A DNA stretch of 35,641 nucleotides from CAYZHV01 sp964478055 (GCA_964478055.1 CAYZHV010000011.1:1-35641); one strand, 5' to 3'. Counted from the stretch's first letter, positions 14,862-23,630 are shown. Numbers and translations: made by a program. Notes: generated by a model not told the origin, from the letters alone.

Positions 14862-16196
14862 ATGAACATGATCAGTGAACTCGAAGCTCCCAGGAAAGAG
14901 GAGCGTATCGCCGCCCTGCGGCAGATTGTCCAAGAGAAACGTTACGGATTCGGGAGTTTCCCGAAGACCGAAGAGGTGAACAACCACGTTCACACTCACT
15001 ACAGTTTTAGCCCCTATTATCCCGCTCATGCCGCATTACAGGCCGCCGCCGCTGGTCTCCAGGCGGTAGGCAGTGTTGACCACGACTCCATAGGCGCTGC
15101 TTTGGAGACCGAGGAAGCGGCAGCCCTCCTGGGAATCGGTTCTACCGCCGGATACGAGTTGCGTGTCAACTTTTCCGGCACGACGGTAGAGGGCAGGAGG
15201 CTGAACAATCCGGATTCGGAGAATATCGCCTACATCGTCATACACGGAGTCCCGCGAACCGTTGTACCTCGGGTGCGAGAGTTCCTGAAGCCGATCAACG
15301 AAGCCCGGAACCGGAGAAACCGAAAGCAGGTGGAGGGCCTGAATAACATTCTCGGGGAGTATGAGATCGGGCCCTTGGAGTTCGATACGGATGTGGCCTC
15401 TCTCAGCCTCGCTGAGGAGGGGGGATCGATTACGGAACGGCACATCCTATACGCCCTTGCTCTTCGTCTTATCGAGCTCTTTGGAAAAGGCGAAAATCTC
15501 GTCGAGGCGTTGAGAGACCGACTTGCAATCGACCCTCCAAGCAAGATACGGGAGTATCTGTCCTCCGGGGAAAACCCACATTACGCCTACGATCTTCTTG
15601 GCGTGATGAAGTCCACGTTTCTGCCACGATTTTTCATTCAGCCCGACGAAACCGAGGCAATCTCCGTAGACCGAGCGGTCGACTTTGCCAACGAGATTGG
15701 TGCTATTCCCGCTTACGCCTATCTCGGGGACGTGGGTGAGTCGCCCACGGGTGACAAAAAGGCGCAACGGTTCGAAGACGCGTTTCTCGACGAGCTGGTT
15801 CCGGAGCTCTCGAGAATTGGCTTCAAGTCAATAACCTACATGCCTCCGCGAAATACCAAGGAGCAGCTCCTGAGGGTGCAGCGCCTCGCCTCCGAGGCGG
15901 GGCTAATGGAGATTAGCGGCGTAGACATCAACTCCTCCAGACAGAGCTTCAACTGCCCGGAGGTAATGGATCCTACGTTCCGCCACCTCAACGAGACGAC
16001 CTGGGCGCTCATAGCCCATGAAAAGCTCGCCGCGGAGGAATCGAAGTACGCGCTTTTCAGTCCGGAGAATCCCCTTGTAGAACTACCTCTCAGGGACCGA
16101 TTGGATCGGTACGCCGCCCTCGGGCGCAGTATGGAGAGGAGTGATCCGCGCTCGCTTATTGAGCGAGCCGGGGAGTTAACGAAAGGAGTAAAATAG
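14862..16196 (+). CDS. PHP-domain phosphoesterase-like protein
   Basis: A 444-residue protein with a PHP-type metal-dependent phosphoesterase domain. Metal-binding motifs visible: NNHVHTHYSFSPYYP (residues 43-57), SVDHDSIGAA near 71, TAGYELRVNF with the conserved Glu, and near the C-terminus SGVDINSSRQSF with a conserved Asp. No exonuclease or polymerase domain is attached, and the substrate is unknown. It sits between a DHH phosphoesterase and an SDR, one base before the latter, so the three are almost certainly one transcript. A role in sugar-phosphate breakdown is a guess from the SDR neighbour. There is an in-frame Met two codons after the first. Confidence 0.8.
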   Translation: MNMISELEAPRKEERIAALRQIVQEKRYGFGSFPKTEEVNNHVHTHYSFSPYYPAHAALQAAAAGLQAVGSVDHDSIGAALETEEAAALLGIGSTAGYELRVNFSGTTVEGRRLNNPDSENIAYIVIHGVPRTVVPRVREFLKPINEARNRRNRKQVEGLNNILGEYEIGPLEFDTDVASLSLAEEGGSITERHILYALALRLIELFGKGENLVEALRDRLAIDPPSKIREYLSSGENPHYAYDLLGVMKSTFLPRFFIQPDETEAISVDRAVDFANEIGAIPAYAYLGDVGESPTGDKKAQRFEDAFLDELVPELSRIGFKSITYMPPRNTKEQLLRVQRLASEAGLMEISGVDINSSRQSFNCPEVMDPTFRHLNETTWALIAHEKLAAEESKYALFSPENPLVELPLRDRLDRYAALGRSMERSDPRSLIERAGELTKGVK

Positions 16197-16197
16197 C

Positions 16198-17379
16198 ATG
16201 CGTGAAACAATAGCCCCCATTCTAAGAGGTGCGCTTTGGGACGGCCGTAACCGGAAGTTTGTGGTGTTTTCGGAGCGGGAAGCTCCCTCCCGGGAGGACG
16301 TGCTTCTCCTGGACCGGGCCATGGCCACCGCTGACGAAGGGCTCCCCGAAGCTCTCGCGGACGCCGTAACCAGTTATCAAGAGCGAAACAACGCGGCGCC
16401 GCGGGCTGTCTACCTTCCCGGTGTCGGGACCTTCGGCGTAGGGGAGAGCTACGAGCTCGCCTACCAGCGCGGGGAGGGGAATCTCGACGCCGAGGCGTTT
16501 CTGCCGGCAGAGGCTCGCACGCGGAAGGCGAAGCGAGCTGCGGTCATGGAGGGTCGGATCGCCGTCGTCACCGGGGGCGCTCAGGGATTCGGAGCGGAGA
16601 TCGTGCGAGGCCTCGTGGAGGGGGGCGCCCTGGTGGTGGTAGCCGATCTCAACGTCGAGGGCGCAGAGGAGTACGCTCGCTCCCTGAACGACGAGGCCGG
16701 GCGGACCGTTGCCATGGCCCTGGGCGTGGATGTCTCTAAGGAAGAGTCGGTGCAGGAGCTCGTGTCGACGGTGGTTAGAAGGCTCGGCGGCATCGATCTC
16801 TTTGTGAGTAACGCCGGTGTTCTCAAAGCCGGGAGCGTTAAGGAGCTCACCCTGAAGGATTTCACCTTTCTGACTTCCGTCAATTATATAGGCTTCTTTC
16901 TCTGCACAAAGCATGCGAGCCCGATAATGGCGTACCAGTCCCAGGGAGCGCAGTTGGCAAATCGGCCGCATCTGCAGAGCGACATCATTCAGATCAATTC
17001 CAAATCCGGCCTGGAGGGTTCCAAGAAGAACGGCGCCTACTCCGGCGGGAAGTTTGGCGGGATCGGTCTGGTTCAGAGTTTCGCCTTGGAGCTCGTAGAG
17101 GACCGGGTCAAGGTGAACGCAATCTGCCCCGGAAACTTCTTTGACGGTCCTCTCTGGAGTGATCCAAAGACTGGCCTCTTTGTGCAGTACCTGGAAACGG
17201 GGAAGGTGCCGGGAGCGAAGACGATCGAGGAGGTCAAGCGCTTCTACGAGGCTAAGGTGCCCATGGGTCGCGGATGTCAGGGAGATGACGTCATTCGGGC
17301 GATCTACTATGTAGTAGAGCAGGAGTACGAGACCGGACAGGCGGTGCCTGTTACCGGCGGCCAGGTGATGCTCTCCTAA
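16198..17379 (+). CDS. SDR oxidoreductase with N-terminal aldolase-linker remnant
   Basis: Residues 115-393 are a complete short-chain dehydrogenase: VVTGGAQGFGAEIV (NAD(P)-binding), VSNAGVL, INSKSG with the catalytic Ser, and Y-S-G-G-K, then AICPGNFFDGPLWSD and TGQAVPVTGGQVML. These resemble the dehydrogenase half of bifunctional rhamnulose-1-phosphate aldolase/alcohol dehydrogenases and sorbitol-6-phosphate dehydrogenases. The first 115 residues contain RAVYLPGVGTFGVGES, which resembles the linker after the class II aldolase domain in those fusions, but the aldolase domain is missing. AAAGGAG precedes the ATG. Likely substrate: a sugar-derived alcohol, aldehyde or ketose; not determinable here. 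Confidence 0.85.
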   Translation: MRETIAPILRGALWDGRNRKFVVFSEREAPSREDVLLLDRAMATADEGLPEALADAVTSYQERNNAAPRAVYLPGVGTFGVGESYELAYQRGEGNLDAEAFLPAEARTRKAKRAAVMEGRIAVVTGGAQGFGAEIVRGLVEGGALVVVADLNVEGAEEYARSLNDEAGRTVAMALGVDVSKEESVQELVSTVVRRLGGIDLFVSNAGVLKAGSVKELTLKDFTFLTSVNYIGFFLCTKHASPIMAYQSQGAQLANRPHLQSDIIQINSKSGLEGSKKNGAYSGGKFGGIGLVQSFALELVEDRVKVNAICPGNFFDGPLWSDPKTGLFVQYLETGKVPGAKTIEEVKRFYEAKVPMGRGCQGDDVIRAIYYVVEQEYETGQAVPVTGGQVMLS

Positions 17380-17414
17380 GTATCAAGAAGCTTGTTGGTA
17401 CTCTAAGACGTAAG

Positions 17415-17483
17415 AGGCGCCGCCAGAGGAGGTTAGGCCGGATTCCGCATCGCTTTTCCGGTTTTCTCCCCTGCACGGCGCCT
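17415..17483. other. Long structured intergenic inverted repeat
   Basis: AGGCGCCG (17415-17422) pairs with CGGCGCCT (17476-17483). Inside it CAGAGGAG pairs with CTCCCCTG (seven of eight positions), and inside that CCGGA pairs with TCCGG. The result is a 69-base stacked hairpin between the converging SDR and E1 genes. Neither side has the T-run of a standard terminator. It may still block transcription in both directions, or be a small RNA or processing site. Confidence 0.5.
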
Positions 17484-17535
17484 AACTATTCTACCACAGA
17501 GCGTTACGCCCTGATTTTCAACAAGGTTCTATATA

Positions 17536-19992
17536 CTAGACACCGTTCCTGTTTCGCTTCATAATCTCACCGGTGGTCTGCACCGTTGAGACGCTGTGTC
17601 CCTGCAGGGGAAGGACGCGCTCGTGGATAGTGTCTATGATCCACTCCTTCTGCGGGAAGAAGCTCTCCTCGATCTCTACCGCCGGGGTAATCCAGTTCCT
17701 CGAGCCCACGACCGCCACAGGGCCGTCGAGATAGTCGAAGGCGACCTGGGTGAGGTTGGAGGCGATGGTGTGGAGAAAACTCCCTCGCTCGCAGGCGTCA
17801 GAGGTTAACACGAGCTTCCCGGTCTTCTTGACCGACTCGACGATCTTCTCGTAGTTGAGGGGGTTAATGAAACGGGCGTCAATAACTTCCGCTGAGAGGC
17901 CGTGCTTCTCCTCGAGCTCCTCCGCCGCCTCGATGGCGCGATAGAGCGTTGCTCCGATGGAGAGAATCGTGAGATCCGAGCCCTGGCGCTTGACATCCGG
18001 CTCTCCCTCCTCGATCTCGTAGTATCCCTCAGGCACGCCGCCCTCGTGAAAGAGCTCCCCGATGTCGTAGAGTCGCTGGCTTTCGAAAAAGACCACCGGA
18101 TCGCTCCCTCGAAGGGCGAGATTGAGCATCCCTTTGGCGTCGTAGGGCGTCGCCGGGAACATCACCTTTAGGCCCGGAATGTGGGCAACCAGGGAGGTCC
18201 AATCCTGGGAGTGCTGCGCACCGTACTTACTACCCACCGAGACTCTGAGGACCAGGGGCATCTTGAGAATCCCCGCGCTCATGGACTGCCACTTCGCCAT
18301 TTGATTGAAGATCTCATCCCCCGCTCGACCCATGAAGTCACAGTACATGAGCTCGACCACCGCTCGTCCACCAGAGAGGGCGTAGCCCACGCCGGTACCG
18401 ACAATGGCTCCCTCGGAGATGGAGCTATTGAAGAGCCTGTGATAGGGGAGCGCCTCGGTGAGACCGCGGTAAACCGCAAAGGCTCCGCCCCAGTCGCGGT
18501 TTTCCTCGCCCCAGGCCGCCATGGTCGGATCTTCGTAGAACCGGTGGAGCATCGCCTCGAAGAGCGCGTCTCGATAGGCGACTACTTTCATCTTGGATAG
18601 CTGCTTACCGTTCTCATCGTAGGCGGACCGGGACTTTCGCGCGATTTGCTGGACTCGGGGGTTTTCCTCCCTGGAGATGAGGACCTCCGGCTCCCGGTCT
18701 TCCAGGCGATCCATCGGAGTGTTGGAGAACATGAAGCTGCTGATGCGCTCTCCCTCGATGTGCGGCGATACCGTATCGTCGATGGCGAGCTTGAGCACCT
18801 CCGTTAGCCGGTTGCGTACTTCCTCGCGCATTGTGTCTAACTCGGAGCTCTTGGCGACATCGTTCTCGCTGAGATACTCCTTAAAGGAGTCCAGGGCGTC
18901 CGCCTGCTCCCAGGCGGAGACCTCCTCCTTGGTCCGATAGCTCGAGGCGTCGGAGGGGGAATGGCCCGAAAGGCGGTAGGTAATCGTATCGAGGAGCACC
19001 GGACCTTTGCCCGCCTCGAGAAGCTTCTTCTTCCGCTCGATCGCTTCGGCCACGGCGAGGGGGTTATACCCGTCCACTCGCTCGGCGTGCATATTATCCG
19101 GGTTCACACCGGCCCCGAGGCGGGCGAGGATCTTGAATCCCATGGTCTCGCCTTCCGGCTGACCACCCATGCCGTAGAAGTTGTTAATGAAATTGAAAAG
19201 GATGGGCGGCGCCCCACCGATCTCTTTGTCCCAAAGGGTTGTGTACTGATCCATCGCGGAGATCATCATCGCTTCCCAGGTGGGGCCACAGCCCGAGGAT
19301 GCGTCACCGATGTTGGCCATAACGATTCCCGGCTTTCGGTTAATCCGTTTGAACATGGCGCTCCCGGTCGCTATGTCCGCTGAGCCGCCTACAATGGCGT
19401 TGTTCGGCATGCTGCCGAAGGGAGCAAAGAAGGCGTGCATGGAACCGCCGAGGCCTCGATTAAAGCCGGCGACTCGGGCGAATATCTCGGCGAGGGTACC
19501 GTAGAGCACGAAGTTCTGGGCGAGATCTTTTACACCATTGTTCTCGAGGCGCTCTGTGATCTTGAGGGTCTCTCCTCCGAGGTGGGACTCCATTACCTTG
19601 GTAAGCGCCTCCTCGTCGAGGGACTCGATCGCGGCGTAGCACTTGGCAAGAATCTCTCCGTGGCTCCGGTGCGAACCGAATATGTAGTCCTCCGGCGTGA
19701 GGTTTAACGCAAGTCCTACCGCCGTGGACTCCTGTCCGATGGAGAGGTGCGCCGGGCCCTTGTGATTGTACTCAACCCCGTTGTAGGAGCCCTGCATCTT
19801 GATATCGTTGAGCATGGTCTCGAACTCGCGGATCGTAACCATGTCGTAATAGACCTTTTGCAGTCGCTTCTTGCCGTACTTCTTGACTTCCTTCTTTGGA
19901 TCCGGCTGATACTGATTTACGGGGATGTCGTTGACGCTTATCGTCTCGGATTCCCTGACCTTCTTCGGATCAATAGGTATTGATTGTGGCAT
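17536..19992 (-). CDS. 2-oxoacid (pyruvate) dehydrogenase E1, fused alpha and beta subunits
   Basis: Thiamine-diphosphate-dependent decarboxylase of a 2-oxoacid dehydrogenase complex, probably pyruvate to acetyl-CoA. Residues 40-440 are the alpha part, with GSHRSHGEILAK, GGSMHAFF, the TPP-binding GDASSGCG...NNFYG, and RLSGHSPSDASSYR (the flexible loop). Residues 475-818 are the beta part, with EENRDWGGAF, SISEGAIVGTGVGYALSG and QHSQDW. In most Gram-positive-type complexes these are two polypeptides; here they are one 818-residue chain. AGGAG precedes the ATG. It is the last gene after E2 and E3. Substrate choice (pyruvate, acetoin, branched chain) is inferred, not proven. Confidence 0.88.
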   Translation of the reverse strand: MPQSIPIDPKKVRESETISVNDIPVNQYQPDPKKEVKKYGKKRLQKVYYDMVTIREFETMLNDIKMQGSYNGVEYNHKGPAHLSIGQESTAVGLALNLTPEDYIFGSHRSHGEILAKCYAAIESLDEEALTKVMESHLGGETLKITERLENNGVKDLAQNFVLYGTLAEIFARVAGFNRGLGGSMHAFFAPFGSMPNNAIVGGSADIATGSAMFKRINRKPGIVMANIGDASSGCGPTWEAMMISAMDQYTTLWDKEIGGAPPILFNFINNFYGMGGQPEGETMGFKILARLGAGVNPDNMHAERVDGYNPLAVAEAIERKKKLLEAGKGPVLLDTITYRLSGHSPSDASSYRTKEEVSAWEQADALDSFKEYLSENDVAKSSELDTMREEVRNRLTEVLKLAIDDTVSPHIEGERISSFMFSNTPMDRLEDREPEVLISREENPRVQQIARKSRSAYDENGKQLSKMKVVAYRDALFEAMLHRFYEDPTMAAWGEENRDWGGAFAVYRGLTEALPYHRLFNSSISEGAIVGTGVGYALSGGRAVVELMYCDFMGRAGDEIFNQMAKWQSMSAGILKMPLVLRVSVGSKYGAQHSQDWTSLVAHIPGLKVMFPATPYDAKGMLNLALRGSDPVVFFESQRLYDIGELFHEGGVPEGYYEIEEGEPDVKRQGSDLTILSIGATLYRAIEAAEELEEKHGLSAEVIDARFINPLNYEKIVESVKKTGKLVLTSDACERGSFLHTIASNLTQVAFDYLDGPVAVVGSRNWITPAVEIEESFFPQKEWIIDTIHERVLPLQGHSVSTVQTTGEIMKRNRNGV

Positions 19993-20010
19993 CGTTACTC
20001 CTTTCCTTAT

Positions 20011-21381
20011 CTAAATCTCGAGCGACCAGAGGGCGTCGCGAATTACCTCCGACTGTGTCGGATGAGGAAATATGGTCTCCCTGATGTCTTCCACCCGGAG
20101 TTCCTGCTCTATCATGACCGCGGCACTGTGGATGAGCTCTGAGGAGCCGCTTCCGAGAAGCTGCACACCAAGGATGCGGTGCGTTTCTTTCTCCACGGTA
20201 ACCGTGGCCACTCCCCGTTCCCCAGGGTGCTCGGCGAGGTAGCGGCCGCTCAGATTCATTGGTACCTCTTTGGAGAGGACCTCGTATCCCCGGGACTCCG
20301 CCTCTCGGGCCGATAGCCCGCATCCTGCGACCTCCGGGCTCGTAAAGACCACCCAGGGCACCGCGTCGTAGCGCATGCGGTTGGGATGGACCTTTCGCGA
20401 GCCCGCTTCGGCGCCGTTGAACATGTGGTCAACGGCGACCTCTCCCATCCGGGAGGCGGTATGCGCCAGGAGGGCGCGACCGGTCACGTCTCCACAGGCG
20501 TAGACTCTCGGGAGGTTCGTCTGCATGTACTCGTCGACCACGATGCCCTGTCGGTCTATGTCCACACCAGCCTCGGCGACCCCGGCACTCTCGGTGTTGG
20601 GTCGACGTCCGGCGGAGAGGAGGATCTTTTCAGCCTCCAGGACGGCATCCTCGCCCTCGCTCTTGCGAAGGTGAACGGTGCCTTCCGAGACTCCGGTTAC
20701 CCGGGCGCCGAGGTGATATTCCACACCTTTAATGGAGGTTCGAAGCCGCTTCGCCAGGTCCGGTTCGAGAAAGGGTATGATCTCGCTCATCATCTCGATG
20801 ACGCTCACCTCGCTCCCGAGCTTGCTGAAAAGGGAGGCGAACTCCATTCCGATGTAGCCGCCCCCGATTATGGCGATCGATTTCGGGACGGCCTGGAGCT
20901 CGAGGGCTTCACGGCTGGTCATCACCCCGGCTTCGTCGAGGCCGGGAATCGGCGGGCGGGCCGGGCTGGAGCCGGTTGCAATGAGAACGTACTCGCTCTC
21001 GTAAGTCTCGCCGTTTACCTCTACCTTTCCCGGACCTCTTAGAGTTGCCTCGCCCTCCAGTACCTCCACCTGGTGAGACTTCAGCATGGAGCTCACCCCC
21101 TTTTGGAGGTTCCTGATCACCTTTTCCTTCCATTCCATGGCGCCGGCGAGGTCGAAGGAGGCGTTTTCGACGGTGATACCGAAGGTTTTGGCCTCCTTGA
21201 GGAAGCCGTACTGTTTCGCCGCGTAGAGCAACGTCTTGGTGGGTATGCAGCCGCGATTGAGGCAGACACCACCAATCGCCTCCTTCTCCAGCAGAAGCAC
21301 CTTCTTTCCGAGTTTTCCCGCTCGCTCCGCGGCGACGTAGCCACCGGGGCCGCCGCCCAGGACGATCAAGTCATAGTGCAT
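20011..21381 (-). CDS. lpdA: Dihydrolipoamide dehydrogenase (E3)
   Basis: FAD flavoenzyme that reoxidises the lipoyl group of E2 with NAD+. The 456-residue protein has the FAD-binding GGGPGGYVAAERAG, the redox-active disulfide in GGVCLNRGCIPTK (C40 and C45), the NAD-binding IGGGYIGMEFAS, YACGDVTG, and the C-terminal catalytic HPTQSE. The Arg after Asn in the disulfide motif differs from the common CLNVGCIPSK, as in some bacterial homologues. It lies 11 bases after E2 and 18 before E1, in one operon. Confidence 0.94.
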   Translation of the reverse strand: MHYDLIVLGGGPGGYVAAERAGKLGKKVLLLEKEAIGGVCLNRGCIPTKTLLYAAKQYGFLKEAKTFGITVENASFDLAGAMEWKEKVIRNLQKGVSSMLKSHQVEVLEGEATLRGPGKVEVNGETYESEYVLIATGSSPARPPIPGLDEAGVMTSREALELQAVPKSIAIIGGGYIGMEFASLFSKLGSEVSVIEMMSEIIPFLEPDLAKRLRTSIKGVEYHLGARVTGVSEGTVHLRKSEGEDAVLEAEKILLSAGRRPNTESAGVAEAGVDIDRQGIVVDEYMQTNLPRVYACGDVTGRALLAHTASRMGEVAVDHMFNGAEAGSRKVHPNRMRYDAVPWVVFTSPEVAGCGLSAREAESRGYEVLSKEVPMNLSGRYLAEHPGERGVATVTVEKETHRILGVQLLGSGSSELIHSAAVMIEQELRVEDIRETIFPHPTQSEVIRDALWSLEI

Positions 21382-21392
21382 ACGGTTCCCCC

Positions 21393-22784
21393 TTAACCTG
21401 CCAGCACCAGGTCGATCTCTGCGAGCATTTGCGCCACCCGCTGGAGGAAGCGCGCCCCCGGAGCCCCGTCAATGCCCTGATGATCAATCGTAAGGGAGAG
21501 GGCGATCTGCGGTATGAAGCTCTCGGGCTCCTTAATGGATGCGGGGTAGGGGAGAATGCCACCCACACCGAGAATACCGACCTGCGGAGGATTAAGTACG
21601 GGAGTGAAGAAGTCCACCCCCAAAGCGCCGAGGTTGGTAACGGTAAAAGTGCCTTCCCGGAGCTCCTCGGGGCCCGCCTTACCGTCCACGCAGAGCTTTG
21701 CGAGTCGCTTCGACTCCGCGGAAATCTCCCGCAGGGAACGGGCCTGAGCATTCGTTACCGTTGGAACCATGAGGCCCCGGTCGGTGTCGACAGCGAATCC
21801 GAGGTGCACCTCCGTGAAAGTGCGAATCGACTCACCGAGGAAGTGGCTGTTCATCGCTGGAAACTCCGTCAGCGCCCGGCTCACGCCGAACATGATGAGG
21901 TCATTTATGGAGACGCCCTGGAGCGCCTCGTCAGAACTCTCCTTCAGTCTCTTTCTGAAAGCGAGAAGCGCCCGAGCATCAGCTCTCCGGTGAAGGGTGA
22001 GTTGGGCGGTCTCCTGAAGGCTCGCATGCATTCGCTCGGCGATCACCTTGCGAACGCTCCTGACCGGTGTCTCTTCGAACGCCCCGGGATACTCCCTGGA
22101 GCTCGGTTGCGCCGCTGTGGCCGCCGCCGCGGGAGAAGCCTGGGCTCCGGCTGCCGCTTGTGCTGCGCTCATGCGACCACCCGCGGCGGATTGGGAAAGG
22201 ACCTGTTTCGCCGCGGAGGTGACCGGGCCACGCTCCTTCGCCGCAGCGAGGACATCCCGCTCTATTACCCGGCCCCCGGGACCTGTGCCCTGAAGGGTCG
22301 CCGGATCGACGGCGAGTTCCTGAGCGCGCATCCGGGCCCGGGGAGACACCCCTGCTCCGGTGGCGCTCTCAGCCGGCTGCTCCGGCGCCGCGCTAACGGT
22401 TGGCGCCTCTGAAACGCTCCGGGATGACTCCTGCTCCTCTTCCGCGGAACTACTGTCCGGCTGCGGCGCGGCTTCCTGGGCAGGAGCCTCCTCCGGAGTG
22501 GCGTTCTCACTGGCCGAGGCGGATAGGAGCTCTGAGATGTCTTCATCAGCTCCGCCGACCACGGCGATCGGGTCGAGAACCGGGACGTCGTCCCCTTCGG
22601 AGACCAGTTGTTTTCGCAACACTCCGGAAGCGGTCGACTCCACCTCGAAGGTCGCCTTGTCGGTCTCCACTTCGCAGATGACCTCGCCTTCGGCGACCGT
22701 TTCTCCTTCCTGCTTCTTCCATTCCAGGATTATGCAGCTTTCAACTGTGTTCCCCTGGCGCGGTAACAGTACAGTTTCGGCCAT
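21393..22784 (-). CDS. Dihydrolipoamide acyltransferase (E2)
   Basis: Core acyltransferase of the 2-oxoacid dehydrogenase complex. Residues 1-78 form a lipoyl domain with the lipoylated Lys43 in EVETDKATFEVES. A long acidic and Ala/Pro/Ser-rich linker follows. Residues 146-182 are the E1/E3-binding domain (SPRARMRAQEL...GTGPGGRVIERDVLAA). A second Ala-rich linker leads to the catalytic domain from about 235. The active-site motif is DHQGIDG where DHRxxDG is usual: the catalytic His and Asp are kept, Arg is Gln. GAGGAG precedes the ATG. It starts 12 bases after deoR, making it the first structural gene of the operon. Confidence 0.93.
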   Translation of the reverse strand: MAETVLLPRQGNTVESCIILEWKKQEGETVAEGEVICEVETDKATFEVESTASGVLRKQLVSEGDDVPVLDPIAVVGGADEDISELLSASASENATPEEAPAQEAAPQPDSSSAEEEQESSRSVSEAPTVSAAPEQPAESATGAGVSPRARMRAQELAVDPATLQGTGPGGRVIERDVLAAAKERGPVTSAAKQVLSQSAAGGRMSAAQAAAGAQASPAAAATAAQPSSREYPGAFEETPVRSVRKVIAERMHASLQETAQLTLHRRADARALLAFRKRLKESSDEALQGVSINDLIMFGVSRALTEFPAMNSHFLGESIRTFTEVHLGFAVDTDRGLMVPTVTNAQARSLREISAESKRLAKLCVDGKAGPEELREGTFTVTNLGALGVDFFTPVLNPPQVGILGVGGILPYPASIKEPESFIPQIALSLTIDHQGIDGAPGARFLQRVAQMLAEIDLVLAG

Positions 22785-22796
22785 GATTTCTCCTCT

Positions 22797-23567
22797 TTAC
22801 GGTTTCTGTTCCTCGACAATTGTTACGGCGACTCCCGCCTCCCGAAGGCCCGTGATCGCCTCCGGCGGGAGGGAGGAATCCGTAATAAGTTCCGATATTT
22901 CATTGAGGGCGAGGACGTGAGCAAAGCCGGTCCTGCCAAATTTGGTTGCGTCGGCCACCACCACCGTGCGTCGGGCACGTGCGGCCATGGCGCGAACGAT
23001 TTCCGCTCCTTCCACCAGGTGGGTGGTGAATCCGTGTTCCAGGGAGAAGCCGTCGGTGCCCACGAAGGCGGTCTCCACGTGAAACCGGGACAGGGCGAGG
23101 GCCGCGACGGGGCCCACAACGGATTCGGTAGCAGCCTTGAACTCGCCGCCGATTACCGAAAGGGTCAGTCCCGGATTAAGGCGAGCGTAGGGGAGGACGA
23201 GCATGTTGTTCGTCACAACTTTCAGATCTCGCCGACCGATGAGAAACCGGGCGATTAGCGCGGTGGTCGTTCCCGCCTCGATCATGATCGACTCACCATC
23301 GGAAACTCGGGAGGCCGCGAATCGAGCCAAGGCCTCCTTGGTGACGCGGTTCGATTGCTGCCGCTCGAGAATGCTCGGATGAAATGCCGGTAATCCGCCG
23401 CCGTGAGTCCGGAGAAGAAACCCTTTTTCCGCGAGACCGTTGAGCTGAGAACGCACAGTGACCTGCGACACGCCGACACGCTCGGCGATTTCCGAGACCG
23501 CCATGCCCGGCTCTTCGGAAATGAGGGCGAGGATCTGCTGCTCCCGTTCTGAAAGGGATGAAAACAC
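22797..23567 (-). CDS. DeoR-family transcriptional regulator
   Basis: A 256-residue repressor-type regulator: N-terminal DeoR winged helix-turn-helix (ISEEPGMAVSEIAERVGVSQVTVRSQLNGLAEKG), then a DeoRC sensor domain with IEAGTTTALIARFL and VVTNN, which in this family binds a phosphorylated sugar. I place the start at GTG 23567, six bases after a strong GAGGAG. The frame continues to an ATG at 23612, but that codon lies upstream of the predicted -10, so it would not be in the mRNA. It is the first gene before E2, E3 and E1, and an 11-bp phased repeat array over its promoter suggests it controls itself and the whole operon. Confidence 0.88.
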   Translation of the reverse strand: MFSSLSEREQQILALISEEPGMAVSEIAERVGVSQVTVRSQLNGLAEKGFLLRTHGGGLPAFHPSILERQQSNRVTKEALARFAASRVSDGESIMIEAGTTTALIARFLIGRRDLKVVTNNMLVLPYARLNPGLTLSVIGGEFKAATESVVGPVAALALSRFHVETAFVGTDGFSLEHGFTTHLVEGAEIVRAMAARARRTVVVADATKFGRTGFAHVLALNEISELITDSSLPPEAITGLREAGVAVTIVEEQKP

Positions 23568-23581
23568 CCGTGACTCCTCGT

Positions 23582-23630
23582 GTAAGTGAAACGTAAGCTC
23601 ATTGTAAGTCATACGAAACAGATATGCAAG
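23582..23630 (-). promoter_or_regulatory. deoR operon promoter with 11-bp phased CTTAC operator array
   Basis: Promoter on the minus strand: TTGCAT (23624-23629), 17 bp, TACAAT (23601-23606); start near 23594. Overlying it, the pentamer CTTAC (GTAAG on the plus strand) occurs at 23582, 23593 and 23604, exactly 11 bp apart. One turn further a degenerate copy lies at 23615 (GAAAC), and a four-of-five copy at 23626 (GCAAG). Direct repeats on one helix face that cover -35, -10 and start fit a DeoR-family operator. Confidence 0.6.

Noticed and set aside
17415..17483. Signal recognition particle RNA or 6S RNA
   Set aside because: The hairpin lacks the conserved SRP RNA loop sequence and the long open bulge of 6S RNA.
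21429..22412. Plus-strand frame of 327 codons
   Set aside because: Antisense to the E2 gene; Ala-rich linker codons give long open antisense frames.
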